Source: M55B154 sp964486725
GTDB taxonomy: Bacteria; Spirochaetota; UBA4802; UB4802
NCBI GenBank assembly: GCA_964486725.1
Contig: CAZAOK010000001.1
Coordinates: 1-64,000 of the forward strand
Direction: 5' to 3'
Length of the DNA: 64,000 nt
Every line of letters starts with the position of its first letter. Positions within the stretch are counted from its first letter, which is position 1. Made by a program: the position numbers and the translations under genes. This document shows positions 16,495-25,079 of this stretch, one piece after another. The notes beneath the pieces are model-generated. The model did not search any database and was not told where the DNA came from. It saw nothing but the letters and a program-made list of their open reading frames with translations.

Positions 16495-17537
16495 TTGTCA
16501 GTAATATCAATGAAAGCCTTATTAGAATCCGGTGTTCATTTCGGACATCAAACCCGTAGATGGAATCCTAAAATGTCGCAGTTTATTTTTACCGCGCGTA
16601 ACGGGATACACATTATTGACCTTCAGAAAACCATGCAGCGTTTGAAAGAAGCCTATAGTGAAATGAAACAGATTGCCGAAAACGGGGGCAAGGTGCTGTT
16701 TGTCGGGACCAAGAAACAGGCCCAGAGTTCTGTAAAAGAATTTGCTGAAAAGTGCGGTATGTACTATGTTTCAGAGCGCTGGCTGGGGGGTTTCCTGACC
16801 AACTTTAAGACCGTGTCGCGTTCCATTGATCGTTTAAAAGAGATCGAAAAGATGCATGAAACGGGTAAATGGGACGCCGAAACAAAGAAAGAAATTCTTG
16901 AATTAACCAGGGAACTTGAAAAGAAGAAGAAAATTCTTGATGGTATCAAGGACCTGAACAGGCTTCCGGACGCGTTGTTTATAATAGATCCGAAAAGAGA
17001 ATCTATCGCCGTAAACGAGGCCCACAAACTGAATATACCTATCTTTGCAGTTGTGGATACCAACTGTAATCCTGATGAAATAGATTACCCTATTCCCGGC
17101 AACGATGATGCCATCAGGGCTATCGCACTTTTTCTTGATGTCATGTCCCGGGCTATTATTGAAGGACAGTCAGCAGGCCAGGTGAGTGTAAAAGATGAGC
17201 TTGAAGAAGAGGCCGCTGAGGGTGAAAGCAGCGAAGAGTCAACCGTGGAAGTCGATGAATCTGATGAAACAGTTGAAGAAAAACCGAAAGAAGAATCGAA
17301 AGAAGAACACAGTGAAGATGCTGTATCATCTGCCAGTGANNNNNNNNNNNNNNNNNNNNNNNNNNNNNNNNNNNNNNNNNNNNNNNNNNNNNNNNNNNNN
17401 NNNNNNNNNNNNNNNNNNNNNNNNNNNNNNNNNNNNNNNCGAAAGAAGAATCGAAAGAAGAACACAGTGAAGATGCTGTATCATCTGCCAGTGATGATGC
17501 CTATGTAGATGAGTTTGAAATGGATGAAAAAGAATAA
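16495..17537 (+). CDS. rpsB: 30S ribosomal protein S2, interrupted by an assembly gap
   Basis: S2 begins at TTG 16495 (GAGGGGG upstream): SMKALLESGVHFGHQTRRWNPKM, LFVGTKKQAQ and RWLGGFLTNFKT are diagnostic. A 100-N gap at 17340-17439 breaks the C-terminal tail. The 55 bases on each side of the gap (17285-17339 and 17440-17494) are identical, so the two contigs overlap. Merging them gives an uninterrupted 295-residue frame ending DDAYVDEFEMDEKE, with the stop at 17535-17537. The last 60 or so residues form an acidic Glu/Ser-rich tail beyond the conserved S2 core. It is followed by tsf, the classic gene order. Confidence 0.95.
17340..17439. other. Assembly gap of 100 N
   Basis: Exactly 100 undetermined bases, the default scaffold-gap size, placed between two copies of the same 55-bp sequence. 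The true sequence most likely has one 55-bp copy and no gap, because this restores the rpsB reading frame. Confidence 0.95.
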
Positions 17538-17579
17538 GACTGGAAAAATTTGTAAGATTTAGGAATAAGGAGAGATCAA

Positions 17580-18176
17580 GTGGCAGAAATAACAAGCGCA
17601 ATGATAAAGGAACTACGAGACAAGACCCAGGCGGGCATGATGGACTGCAAGAAAGCACTGCAGGAAACAGGCGGAGACATGGATGAAGCGGTGGATTTCC
17701 TTCGAAAGAAGGGTATGGCTTCTGCTGGCAAAAAAATGGGCAGATCCGCCAGTGAAGGTATTGTCGCTACCTATATTCACAGCAATAACAAGCTGGGTGT
17801 ACTGCTTGAGTTGAATTGTGAAACTGATTTTGTGGCGAGAAATGAAGATTTTCAGAACCTGGCAAGAGAGCTTTGCATGCAGGTGGCAGCTTCTAACCCG
17901 TTATATGTAACGCCTGATGATGTTCCACCGGAAGTAATAGCCAAGGAAAAAGAGATATACAAGGAGCAGATGCAGGATTCGGGAAAACCGGAAAATGTAA
18001 TTGATAAGATTGTTGAAGGGAAGATCAACAAGTATTATACAGAAGTATGCCTCCTTGAGCAGGAATATATAAAGGAACCGAAGGTCATAATAAAAGACCT
18101 TATCAAGGATAAAATAGCAACCTATGGTGAAAACATCGGTGTAGGACGATTTACCCGCTACCAGATAGGCGAATAA
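17580..18176 (+). CDS. tsf: Translation elongation factor Ts (short form)
   Basis: EF-Ts exchanges GDP for GTP on EF-Tu. The 198-residue protein has the N-terminal UBA-like domain (IKELRDKTQAGMMDCKKALQE), the core helix LLELNCETDFVARNEDF near 77-93, and a C-terminal IGVGRFTRYQIGE. It is the short type with a single reduced dimerisation subdomain, compared with about 280 residues in E. coli. It starts with GTG behind AAGGAGAG and lies 42 bp after rpsB and 2 bp before pyrH. Confidence 0.96.
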   Translation: MAEITSAMIKELRDKTQAGMMDCKKALQETGGDMDEAVDFLRKKGMASAGKKMGRSASEGIVATYIHSNNKLGVLLELNCETDFVARNEDFQNLARELCMQVAASNPLYVTPDDVPPEVIAKEKEIYKEQMQDSGKPENVIDKIVEGKINKYYTEVCLLEQEYIKEPKVIIKDLIKDKIATYGENIGVGRFTRYQIGE

Positions 18177-18178
18177 TA

Positions 18179-18913
18179 ATGGAAACCGAGCCTGCAAATA
18201 ATACGCAACTGCGTTACCGGAGAGCACTTGTGAAACTCTCCGGTGAAGCACTTGCCGGTGCGAACAAGATCGGGATAGATCCCGTTGTAGTGAATCATAT
18301 TGCAGGAGAAGTGAAAGAAGCATATCAGCTTGGGGCGCAGATTACTCTTGTCATTGGCGGTGGAAATATATTTCGCGGTGTTACCGGTACCGAGCTTGGT
18401 ATCGAGCGTTCCACCGGGGATTACATGGGCATGCTTGGAACAGTCATTAATGCCCTGGCGGTACAAAGTGTTCTTGAGAACATGTCAGTACCAACGAGGG
18501 TGATGACTGCTATCGAGATGCGCTCGGTGGCTGAGCCATATATTCGCCGCCGAGCACTTCGACACCTTGAGAAAGGCAGGGTTGTTATCTTCTCTGCCGG
18601 TACAGGTAATCCTTTTTTTACAACAGATACTGCCGCAAGTCTCAGGGCAATAGAGACAGAAGCAGAAGTGGTTTTAAAGGCCACAAAAGTAAGCGGTGTG
18701 TACAATACTGACCCTGAAAAATTCGCTGATGCTGAAAAAATTGATTCCATTTCTTATATCGATGTGATAAAAAGGCAATTGGCCATTATGGACTATGCAG
18801 CCATATCACTTTGTATGGAGAATAACCTGCCGCTGGTCGTATTTAACCTTTTTGACAGTGGTTCACTGAAAAAGATTCTTATGGGTGAGCGTGTAGGAAC
18901 GTTGATTTCTTGA
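18179..18913 (+). CDS. pyrH: UMP kinase
   Basis: PyrH phosphorylates UMP to UDP for pyrimidine nucleotide supply. The 244-residue amino-acid-kinase-fold protein has VKLSGEALAG, VIGGGNIFRG, the DYMGMLGTVINA helix and TDTAASLRA, all typical. The ATG overlaps the spacing of the tsf stop by only 2 bases, so translation is likely coupled. It has a 15-residue extension before the first strand. Confidence 0.96.
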   Translation: METEPANNTQLRYRRALVKLSGEALAGANKIGIDPVVVNHIAGEVKEAYQLGAQITLVIGGGNIFRGVTGTELGIERSTGDYMGMLGTVINALAVQSVLENMSVPTRVMTAIEMRSVAEPYIRRRALRHLEKGRVVIFSAGTGNPFFTTDTAASLRAIETEAEVVLKATKVSGVYNTDPEKFADAEKIDSISYIDVIKRQLAIMDYAAISLCMENNLPLVVFNLFDSGSLKKILMGERVGTLIS

Positions 18914-18932
18914 TTTTACGAGGGGGAATAGT

Positions 18933-19490
18933 ATGGTTAATGATATATTGAAAGATGTAGAAGCCCGAATGCAGAAAAGTTTACAAACCCTGGAAAAAGA
19001 CTTTGCCGCCATACGTACAGGAAGGGCGAATCCATCAATATTTGACGGTATAAAAGTTGAAGTATATGGCACAGAGATGCCCCTGAACCAGGTTGCCACC
19101 ATATCATGTCCGGAGCCGAGACTCGTGGTTATTCAGCCGTGGGACAAGTCAAATCTTGGTTCAATTGAAAAATCCATTCTCAAGTCTGATCTTTCATTGA
19201 ATCCCAATAATGACGGTTCACTCATACGTATTCAAATTCCTGATCTGACCGAAGAACGACGAAAAGAATACGTGAAAATGGCGCGTCAAAAGGCAGAAGA
19301 CTGCAGGGTAGCTCTTCGAAATGTTCGCAGGGATGGGAATGATATGATAAAAGACCTTGAAAAGAACAAGGAAATATCAGAGGACGAAGCGAAGTCCGCA
19401 ACCGATGAGGTTCAAAAGATTACCGATAAGCACGTAAATGAAGTACAACAGATGACTGACAACAAGGAAAAAGAGATACTTAATATCTAA
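18933..19490 (+). CDS. frr: Ribosome recycling factor
   Basis: RRF splits post-termination ribosomes together with EF-G. The 185 residues match full-length family members: MQKSLQTLEKDFAAIRTGRA, the PLNQVATISCPEPR beta domain, IRIQIPDLTEERRKEYVKMA, and the C-terminal helix with VRRDGNDMIKDLEK. GAGGGGGA lies upstream of the ATG. The gene is 19 bp from pyrH, in the conserved rpsB-tsf-pyrH-frr order. Confidence 0.97.
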   Translation: MVNDILKDVEARMQKSLQTLEKDFAAIRTGRANPSIFDGIKVEVYGTEMPLNQVATISCPEPRLVVIQPWDKSNLGSIEKSILKSDLSLNPNNDGSLIRIQIPDLTEERRKEYVKMARQKAEDCRVALRNVRRDGNDMIKDLEKNKEISEDEAKSATDEVQKITDKHVNEVQQMTDNKEKEILNI

Positions 19491-19502
19491 AACGATACCT
19501 GA

Positions 19503-20225
19503 ATGTTCAAACATGATTATTCCCGTAAAATTGATTACTCGAGGGCACCTGAACACGTTGCCATAATAATGGACGGCAACGGGCGCTGGGCTCAAAAACG
19601 AAAACTTCCAAGAATCGAGGGTCACCGTCGAGGCTCTGAAACAATGGAGAACCTGATGGATGCGGCCGTTTCTCTTAATATAAAGGTAGTGTCGTTGTAC
19701 GCCTTTTCTACAGAGAACTGGACACGACCTGAAGATGAAGTAAAGGGACTGTGGCAATTATTACAGCACTTTTTTGAATCAAAACTTCCCCTGCTGAAAG
19801 AAAAGAATATCCAGGTACGACATTCGGGTAATATACAAGACCTGCCAACCGGGGCCAGAAAAGTTATAAGGGAAGCAGTAAGGGAAACGAAGAATAATGA
19901 CAGTATAATACTTAATTTCTGTTTGAATTATGGTGGTCGTGAAGAAATTATAACTGCAGCAGAAAAATGGGCTGACCGGCGAAAGAATGCGGAATCGCTG
20001 GATAGTAAGACTTTCGAAAAATATCTTTATACACACGGGCTGCCTGATGTTGATCTTTTAATACGAACCAGCGGTGAGTACCGGATCAGTAATTTTCTAC
20101 TCTGGCAGATCGCCTATGCTGAACTTGTCTTTATGGAAGTGTTCTGGCCTGATTTTACTCCCTGGCATCTTTACAAGGCAGTGTACATGTACCAGAAAAG
20201 AGAAAGGAGATTTGGCGGTTTATGA
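19503..20225 (+). CDS. uppS: Undecaprenyl-diphosphate synthase (cis-prenyltransferase)
   Basis: UppS adds isopentenyl units to farnesyl diphosphate to make the C55 carrier for peptidoglycan and surface glycans. The 240-residue sequence has the catalytic IIMDGNGRWAQKRKLPRIEGH near 22-42, SLYAFSTENWTRP, and the C-terminal LIRTSGEYRISNFLLWQIAYAEL. It is full length. The next gene, cdsA, overlaps by 4 bp (ATGA). The substrate comes from the MEP pathway whose dxr and ispG follow downstream. Confidence 0.96.
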   Translation: MFKHDYSRKIDYSRAPEHVAIIMDGNGRWAQKRKLPRIEGHRRGSETMENLMDAAVSLNIKVVSLYAFSTENWTRPEDEVKGLWQLLQHFFESKLPLLKEKNIQVRHSGNIQDLPTGARKVIREAVRETKNNDSIILNFCLNYGGREEIITAAEKWADRRKNAESLDSKTFEKYLYTHGLPDVDLLIRTSGEYRISNFLLWQIAYAELVFMEVFWPDFTPWHLYKAVYMYQKRERRFGGL

Positions 20226-21109
20226 ATGATATAAAAAAGGCTACAGTAAAAAGGATCCTGAGTGCCGTAGTAGCATTGCCGGTGTATGCGTTTATTATAG
20301 TAACTGATATATTCCAGTCTACCCCCATGCTGTTTGTCAGTATTCTCATTTCACTGGTGGTGCTTTATGAATTCTACCAGATATGTGAGAGTGATAGAGG
20401 TCACAAGGCCTTTATAAAAACCGGGTTGTTTGCCGGCCTGGTTATCAACATACTCATGTACATGTTTGCCTACGGTAATGTATATGGATATAACAGGCTT
20501 ATAGACAGTTATGACGCAAGGGCTGTATTCGCTGTGTTGACAATCCTTGTTAGTGTTATATTCATTATTCAGATATTCAAGCGTCCCATTGAGGGGGGTA
20601 TATATTCCATATCCATAACCATATCAGGACTGGTTTTTCTCGTTATTCCATTTTCGCATATTATTCTAATGAAGTCGCTTGCAGATGGTTTTATATATAT
20701 AATAGTGCTACATGCTGTTATTATGCTTAATGATACAGGGGCTTATTTCGGAGGAGTGCTTTTTGGAAAGCATAAGACCAAATTTCCTGTTTCACCAAAC
20801 AAATCATGGGAGGGTTATTTTTCCGGCATGCTGTTCAGTATAATATCAATGATGATAATAACCCAGGTAATTGAAGTTTTTTTCGCAAAGCATCTCTTTT
20901 CCATGGTTGAGTCTGCTGTTCTGGGTGTGGGTTTGAGTATATTTGGTCACATAGGTGATCTTGCCGAATCCGCAATCAAGCGGGATGGTTCTATTAAAGA
21001 TTCGGGATCCATTATCCCCGGTCATGGCGGCATGTGGGACGTGTTCGATTCCCTTGTATTTACTTTTCCGATATTCTATTACTACCTCCTGCTAAAAGGA
21101 GTGGCATAA
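20222..21109 (+). CDS. cdsA: Phosphatidate cytidylyltransferase
   Basis: CdsA makes CDP-diacylglycerol, the branch point for phospholipids. The 295-residue integral membrane protein has about eight helices and the C-terminal signature SIFGHIGDLAESAIKRDG...KDSGSIIPGHGGMWDVFDSL. The usual GHGGxxDRxDS has W-D-V-F-D-S here: the Asp residues remain and the Arg is replaced by Val. It is translationally coupled to uppS and followed 14 bp later by dxr. Confidence 0.94.
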   Translation: MNDIKKATVKRILSAVVALPVYAFIIVTDIFQSTPMLFVSILISLVVLYEFYQICESDRGHKAFIKTGLFAGLVINILMYMFAYGNVYGYNRLIDSYDARAVFAVLTILVSVIFIIQIFKRPIEGGIYSISITISGLVFLVIPFSHIILMKSLADGFIYIIVLHAVIMLNDTGAYFGGVLFGKHKTKFPVSPNKSWEGYFSGMLFSIISMMIITQVIEVFFAKHLFSMVESAVLGVGLSIFGHIGDLAESAIKRDGSIKDSGSIIPGHGGMWDVFDSLVFTFPIFYYYLLLKGVA

Positions 21110-21123
21110 AACTGCACACGAAT

Positions 21124-22287
21124 ATGGCATCAACTGTTACAATTCTCGGTTCAACAGGGTCTATAGGTGTGTCAACCCTGCGGGTTATCCAGGCATTCCC
21201 GAATTCGTTTACTGTATATGGGCTTTCGTGCAACAAAAGGCTTGATATTCTTAAGGAACAGATCGTGCGATTTAGGCCCGCAGTTGTGGCAGTCAGTGAT
21301 GGTAAAACAGTAGATTCAGCTCAGTATAATCAACTAGTAGATGAATATCCTGAAATACGTTTTTTAACCGGTGATGAAGGAGTCGAAGAGCTGGCATCAC
21401 AGGCAGTAGATATACTGGTATCCGCCATTGTTGGTGCGGCCGGTCTGAAGCCAACCATGGCCGCCATGGATTGTGTAAAGCGTATCGCTATCGCTAATAA
21501 GGAAACACTGGTCATGGCTGGAGCTATCGTAATGGATACGGCAAGACGCAGGGGAGTTGAACTCTTGCCGGTAGACAGTGAGCACAACGCGATATTTTCC
21601 CTTATGCAGAATCGGCAACCCGGGGACATCAAGAAGATTATTATTACCGCATCAGGTGGCAGCCTGCGGGATTTCCCCATGGAAAAACTGGATAAAGTTA
21701 CTCCCCGGGAAGCACTACGGCATCCAACCTGGAATATGGGGGATAAGATTACAATCGATTCAGCTACCCTCATGAACAAGGGCCTGGAAGTGATCGAAGC
21801 ACATCACCTGTTTAATATATCATTTGATGACATTGACGTGGTTGTCCATCCTGAAAGTGTTGTGCATGGTATGATTGAACTTGTGGATGGATCGGTCATA
21901 TCTCATATGAGTATCACTGATATGGCACTGCCAATTATTAACGCGCTAACATATCCCACGCAGCTGCGTCATGATTTCGGCGGTCTTGATATTTCGAAGC
22001 TAGGTTCTCTTACCTTTAAAAAATATGAGCCGGAAAGGTATCCTGCCCTGGAGCTTTGTTACCGGGCGGGAAGAACCGGGGGAACAATGCCTGCTGTTCT
22101 CAATGCTGCCAATGAGGAAGCGGTATACGCGTTTTTAGATGGCAATACAGGTTTTACGGATATCGTAAAAATTGTTGCTACAATTACAGAAAATCACCAG
22201 GTTGTAAGTGATCCGGATTTAGAGCAGATATATTCTGCTGACAGTTGGGCACGGCAACAGGTTGAGGAATACATAAGAGGTAAATAA
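21124..22287 (+). CDS. dxr: 1-deoxy-D-xylulose 5-phosphate reductoisomerase
   Basis: Dxr makes 2-C-methyl-D-erythritol 4-phosphate, the committed step of the MEP isoprenoid pathway. The 387-residue sequence has the NADPH loop ILGSTGSIGVSTLRV, the metal site PVDSEHNAIF, SGGSLRD and the HPTWNMGDKITIDSATLMNKGLE-type segment. The ATG at 21124 gives a family-like N-terminus, but its ribosome site is poor. AAGGAG at 21096-21101 is better placed for an in-frame CTG at 21112, which would add four residues. Its stop overlaps the rseP start by one base. Confidence 0.95.
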   Translation: MASTVTILGSTGSIGVSTLRVIQAFPNSFTVYGLSCNKRLDILKEQIVRFRPAVVAVSDGKTVDSAQYNQLVDEYPEIRFLTGDEGVEELASQAVDILVSAIVGAAGLKPTMAAMDCVKRIAIANKETLVMAGAIVMDTARRRGVELLPVDSEHNAIFSLMQNRQPGDIKKIIITASGGSLRDFPMEKLDKVTPREALRHPTWNMGDKITIDSATLMNKGLEVIEAHHLFNISFDDIDVVVHPESVVHGMIELVDGSVISHMSITDMALPIINALTYPTQLRHDFGGLDISKLGSLTFKKYEPERYPALELCYRAGRTGGTMPAVLNAANEEAVYAFLDGNTGFTDIVKIVATITENHQVVSDPDLEQIYSADSWARQQVEEYIRGK

Positions 22288-23855
22288 TGGTAACTATCAC
22301 ATACATACTGGCCGCTGTAATCCTTCTGGGATTATGCATATTTGTTCACGAGTTGGGACATCTTCTTGGCGGGAGAATGGTCGGCATAAAGGCTGAAGTT
22401 TTTTCCATAGGATATGGTAAAGGAATTATAAAGAAAAAATGGGGAGATACAACCTACCAGTTGACACTTATCCCCTTTGGCGGTTATTGCAAATTTTATG
22501 GTGAGAACCCTTCGGATGATCGCGAGGGAAAAGAGTATGAATTTCTTTCCGCCCATCCATTGAAACGGGTGGTGACAGTTGTCATGGGCCCGCTTTTTAA
22601 CCTGTTTTTTGGTGTATTTCTGTTTTTCATCATGAATATATCGGGCTATTCTGTAGAAACGAACAAGATTTATATACCTGAATATTTCAAGTCGGGTGAA
22701 TATGTATCACCGGCTTACCAGGCTGGTCTGAAAACCGGGGATATTATTACCAGGATAAATAATGACACTGTGAGCAGTTTCAGTGATGTACAGAGCAAAG
22801 TTGTTTTTTCAGACGGGAAGCCTCTTTCGATACAGTATCAGCGTGGTGATCTGCGGCAATCGGTAAAAGTAACTCCGAAGAAATATTCTGAAAAAGGATA
22901 TTATACCGTGGGAGTCATGCCGTATGGTGAGCGGGTTCTGATAGCCAATGTGATGGATGGGTATCCCGCCGAACAGGCAGGTCTGGAAAAACTTGATGAG
23001 ATACAATCAGTGGAAGGAAAGCAGTTTGAGACACCACAGGAATTTACTGAATATATAAGAAAAAAAGCCGGAACATCACTTGAATTTACGATAATTCGAA
23101 GTGGTAATGAAAAGAAGGTACACGTAACCCCGCAACTGAGAGAAGTATTGAAAATTAAGAAATTTACGGATACGCGTTTCCCCGGTGAGGCATATGAAAT
23201 TACCCTTGATAAGCTTGACCTGGTAAAGTCATCGATAAATAATGGAAATGTGAAAATTAATGGCAAACGAATACAGTCCTTTTCGCAGTTTGTTTCAATA
23301 GTACAAAGAAGTGGAAACAGGGTGCTTACAATAAAAACGCCGGGTGGTACATATAAAGGTAATGTTACTTTTGAAAAAAATGGATTCGTTGGAATAGAAA
23401 CAGCCATCGCCCCTGAAATGGTAAATATTGAATACGGTTTCGGCAGGTCAGTCACAAAATCCCTCACAGACCCGTTTGAGTTTATCGCGTTGAATGTACA
23501 GGGAATCGGCATGATGTTTTCCGGTGAACTGGATGTGCGGCGAAATCTTTCAGGTCCCATCAGAATCGCGAAGATCGCCGGTGACACCGCGTATTATCGG
23601 GGAGTCGAAGCCTTTGTATTACTGATGGCTAAAATATCTATAATTCTTATGGTTATGAACCTGCTGCCCATACCAATGGTAGATGGCAGTTATATCGTGT
23701 TCTTTTTGTACGAAGCTATCAAGGGCCGGCCCTTGAATGAAAAGATCATGGAAAAAATTCAGCTGATCGGTTTCGCCTTTCTCATTATGCTGGGTATATT
23801 TATAATTTTCAATGACCTTTCGTTTTTACCATTTTTTCAGAAATTCATCAATTGA
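22287..23855 (+). CDS. rseP: RseP-type site-2 protease with an extra PDZ-like segment
   Basis: A membrane zinc metalloprotease that cleaves substrates within the bilayer, classically anti-sigma factors. HELGH is at about residues 21-25 in the first helix and the second motif NLLPIPMVDGSY is near 455-466. Two PDZ domains are clear (about 130-200 and 205-285), and a further region around 310-375 (INGKRIQSFSQFVSIVQRSG) looks like a third, reduced PDZ. At 522 residues it is longer than the 420-450 typical of the family. DGS replaces the usual DGG. It overlaps dxr by one base, which is the usual context. Confidence 0.93.
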   Translation: MVTITYILAAVILLGLCIFVHELGHLLGGRMVGIKAEVFSIGYGKGIIKKKWGDTTYQLTLIPFGGYCKFYGENPSDDREGKEYEFLSAHPLKRVVTVVMGPLFNLFFGVFLFFIMNISGYSVETNKIYIPEYFKSGEYVSPAYQAGLKTGDIITRINNDTVSSFSDVQSKVVFSDGKPLSIQYQRGDLRQSVKVTPKKYSEKGYYTVGVMPYGERVLIANVMDGYPAEQAGLEKLDEIQSVEGKQFETPQEFTEYIRKKAGTSLEFTIIRSGNEKKVHVTPQLREVLKIKKFTDTRFPGEAYEITLDKLDLVKSSINNGNVKINGKRIQSFSQFVSIVQRSGNRVLTIKTPGGTYKGNVTFEKNGFVGIETAIAPEMVNIEYGFGRSVTKSLTDPFEFIALNVQGIGMMFSGELDVRRNLSGPIRIAKIAGDTAYYRGVEAFVLLMAKISIILMVMNLLPIPMVDGSYIVFFLYEAIKGRPLNEKIMEKIQLIGFAFLIMLGIFIIFNDLSFLPFFQKFIN

Positions 23856-23859
23856 AACA

Positions 23860-23895
23860 CTCATTTCTCCTTTCATTCATGGAAGGAGAAATGAG
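23860..23895. promoter_or_regulatory. Perfect 13-bp stem-loop between rseP and ispG
   Basis: CTCATTTCTCCTT (23860-23872) pairs exactly with AAGGAGAAATGAG (23883-23895) around a 10-base loop, beginning 5 bases after the rseP stop. No T-run follows, so it is not a classical terminator; it may be an attenuator, an RNA-processing site, or a partial terminator that lowers ispG expression. Confidence 0.55.
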
Positions 23896-23931
23896 AAGAC
23901 ACAAGAATAGAATACCTTGTAACTTGATACC

Positions 23932-25026
23932 ATGGTAAACAACAGAAGACAATCCAGGCAGGTTCGGGCAGGCTCCCTCGTGATAGGGGGAGGGGCCCCC
24001 GTGTCATTGCAGTCAATGACAAGCTGCCCTCTTGAAGATATTGCCGCAACCATCACGCAGATCCGCTCCCTTGAAGAAGCGGGAGCACAGATGGTTCGGC
24101 TGGCCATTCGAACCGAAGATCACGTGACACATCTAAGGGAGATTCGCCAAAACATATCGCTTCCGTTATGTGGGGATATACACTTCAATCATCGAATCGC
24201 ACTGGGAGCAATTGACGCGGGAATTGACAAGATAAGGCTGAATCCCGGCAATGTTGGTGAACGCTGGAAGGTTGAAGAAGTAGTCAGGTCGGCAAAAGAA
24301 CACAATGTGCCCATACGTATTGGTGTAAACGGTGGATCACTTGACAGTAAAAAGTATCCGCAAGTCACTCCGCGATCTCTTACTGACTCGGCCATGGATC
24401 ATGTAAAGATACTTGAAGATCTTTATTTTGATGACATCGTTATCTCAATCAAATCATCGAATATACCGCAGACACTTCAGGCCAACAGGTTGCTGGCTGA
24501 CACGGTAGACTATCCCATTCATGTGGGTTTAACTGAAGCCGGATATGGGCTTAACTGCATTGTTCAAAGCAGTGTAGCTATTGGTTCACTGCTTCTTGAA
24601 GGTATTGGTGATACCATCAGGGTATCCATGACAGGTGATCCCGTTGAAGAGATAACAGTGGGAAGAAAAATTCTTGAGGCCACGGGATCGCGCAAAGCCC
24701 CCATACAGGTCATTTCCTGTCCAACCTGCGGGAGAACAGATCCGGGCATCAATCTGTTAGAACTGGCGAAAAAAACTGACCAGGTGCTGACTAATCGTTT
24801 CCATGATAAAATTAAAGCTTCGGGTAATACGGTCACGGTGGCCGTTATGGGATGCGAAGTCAACGGTCCCGGTGAAGCTGCCCATGCTGATATAGGAATA
24901 GCAGGGGGACGGGGAGGGCAGATGCTGCTTTTTGCCGGGGGTAAAAAGTTACGGAAAGTAGATGTCAACAATGCCGTCCAGGAGTTGGCTGACGAGCTTG
25001 AAGTCCTGCTTGAAAAATTGCTGTAA
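23932..25026 (+). CDS. ispG: 4-hydroxy-3-methylbut-2-enyl diphosphate synthase
   Basis: IspG (GcpE) reductively opens MEcPP to HMBPP in the MEP pathway using a 4Fe-4S cluster. The 364-residue sequence has ISCPTCGRTDPG with Cys at about 263 and 266, and MGCEVNGPGEAAHADIGIAGG with the third Cys near 308 and the fourth-ligand Glu near 315. The TIM-barrel N-terminal half includes GAQMVRLAI and DIHFNH. The length is that of the bacterial two-domain form. The ATG at 23932 lacks an obvious ribosome site, and the hairpin just upstream may affect its translation. Confidence 0.95.
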   Translation: MVNNRRQSRQVRAGSLVIGGGAPVSLQSMTSCPLEDIAATITQIRSLEEAGAQMVRLAIRTEDHVTHLREIRQNISLPLCGDIHFNHRIALGAIDAGIDKIRLNPGNVGERWKVEEVVRSAKEHNVPIRIGVNGGSLDSKKYPQVTPRSLTDSAMDHVKILEDLYFDDIVISIKSSNIPQTLQANRLLADTVDYPIHVGLTEAGYGLNCIVQSSVAIGSLLLEGIGDTIRVSMTGDPVEEITVGRKILEATGSRKAPIQVISCPTCGRTDPGINLLELAKKTDQVLTNRFHDKIKASGNTVTVAVMGCEVNGPGEAAHADIGIAGGRGGQMLLFAGGKKLRKVDVNNAVQELADELEVLLEKLL

Positions 25027-25079
25027 TGTTTTATACTCAACTCAGGGCTAAATAATGAAGAATTGTTGGAGGAGCGAAC

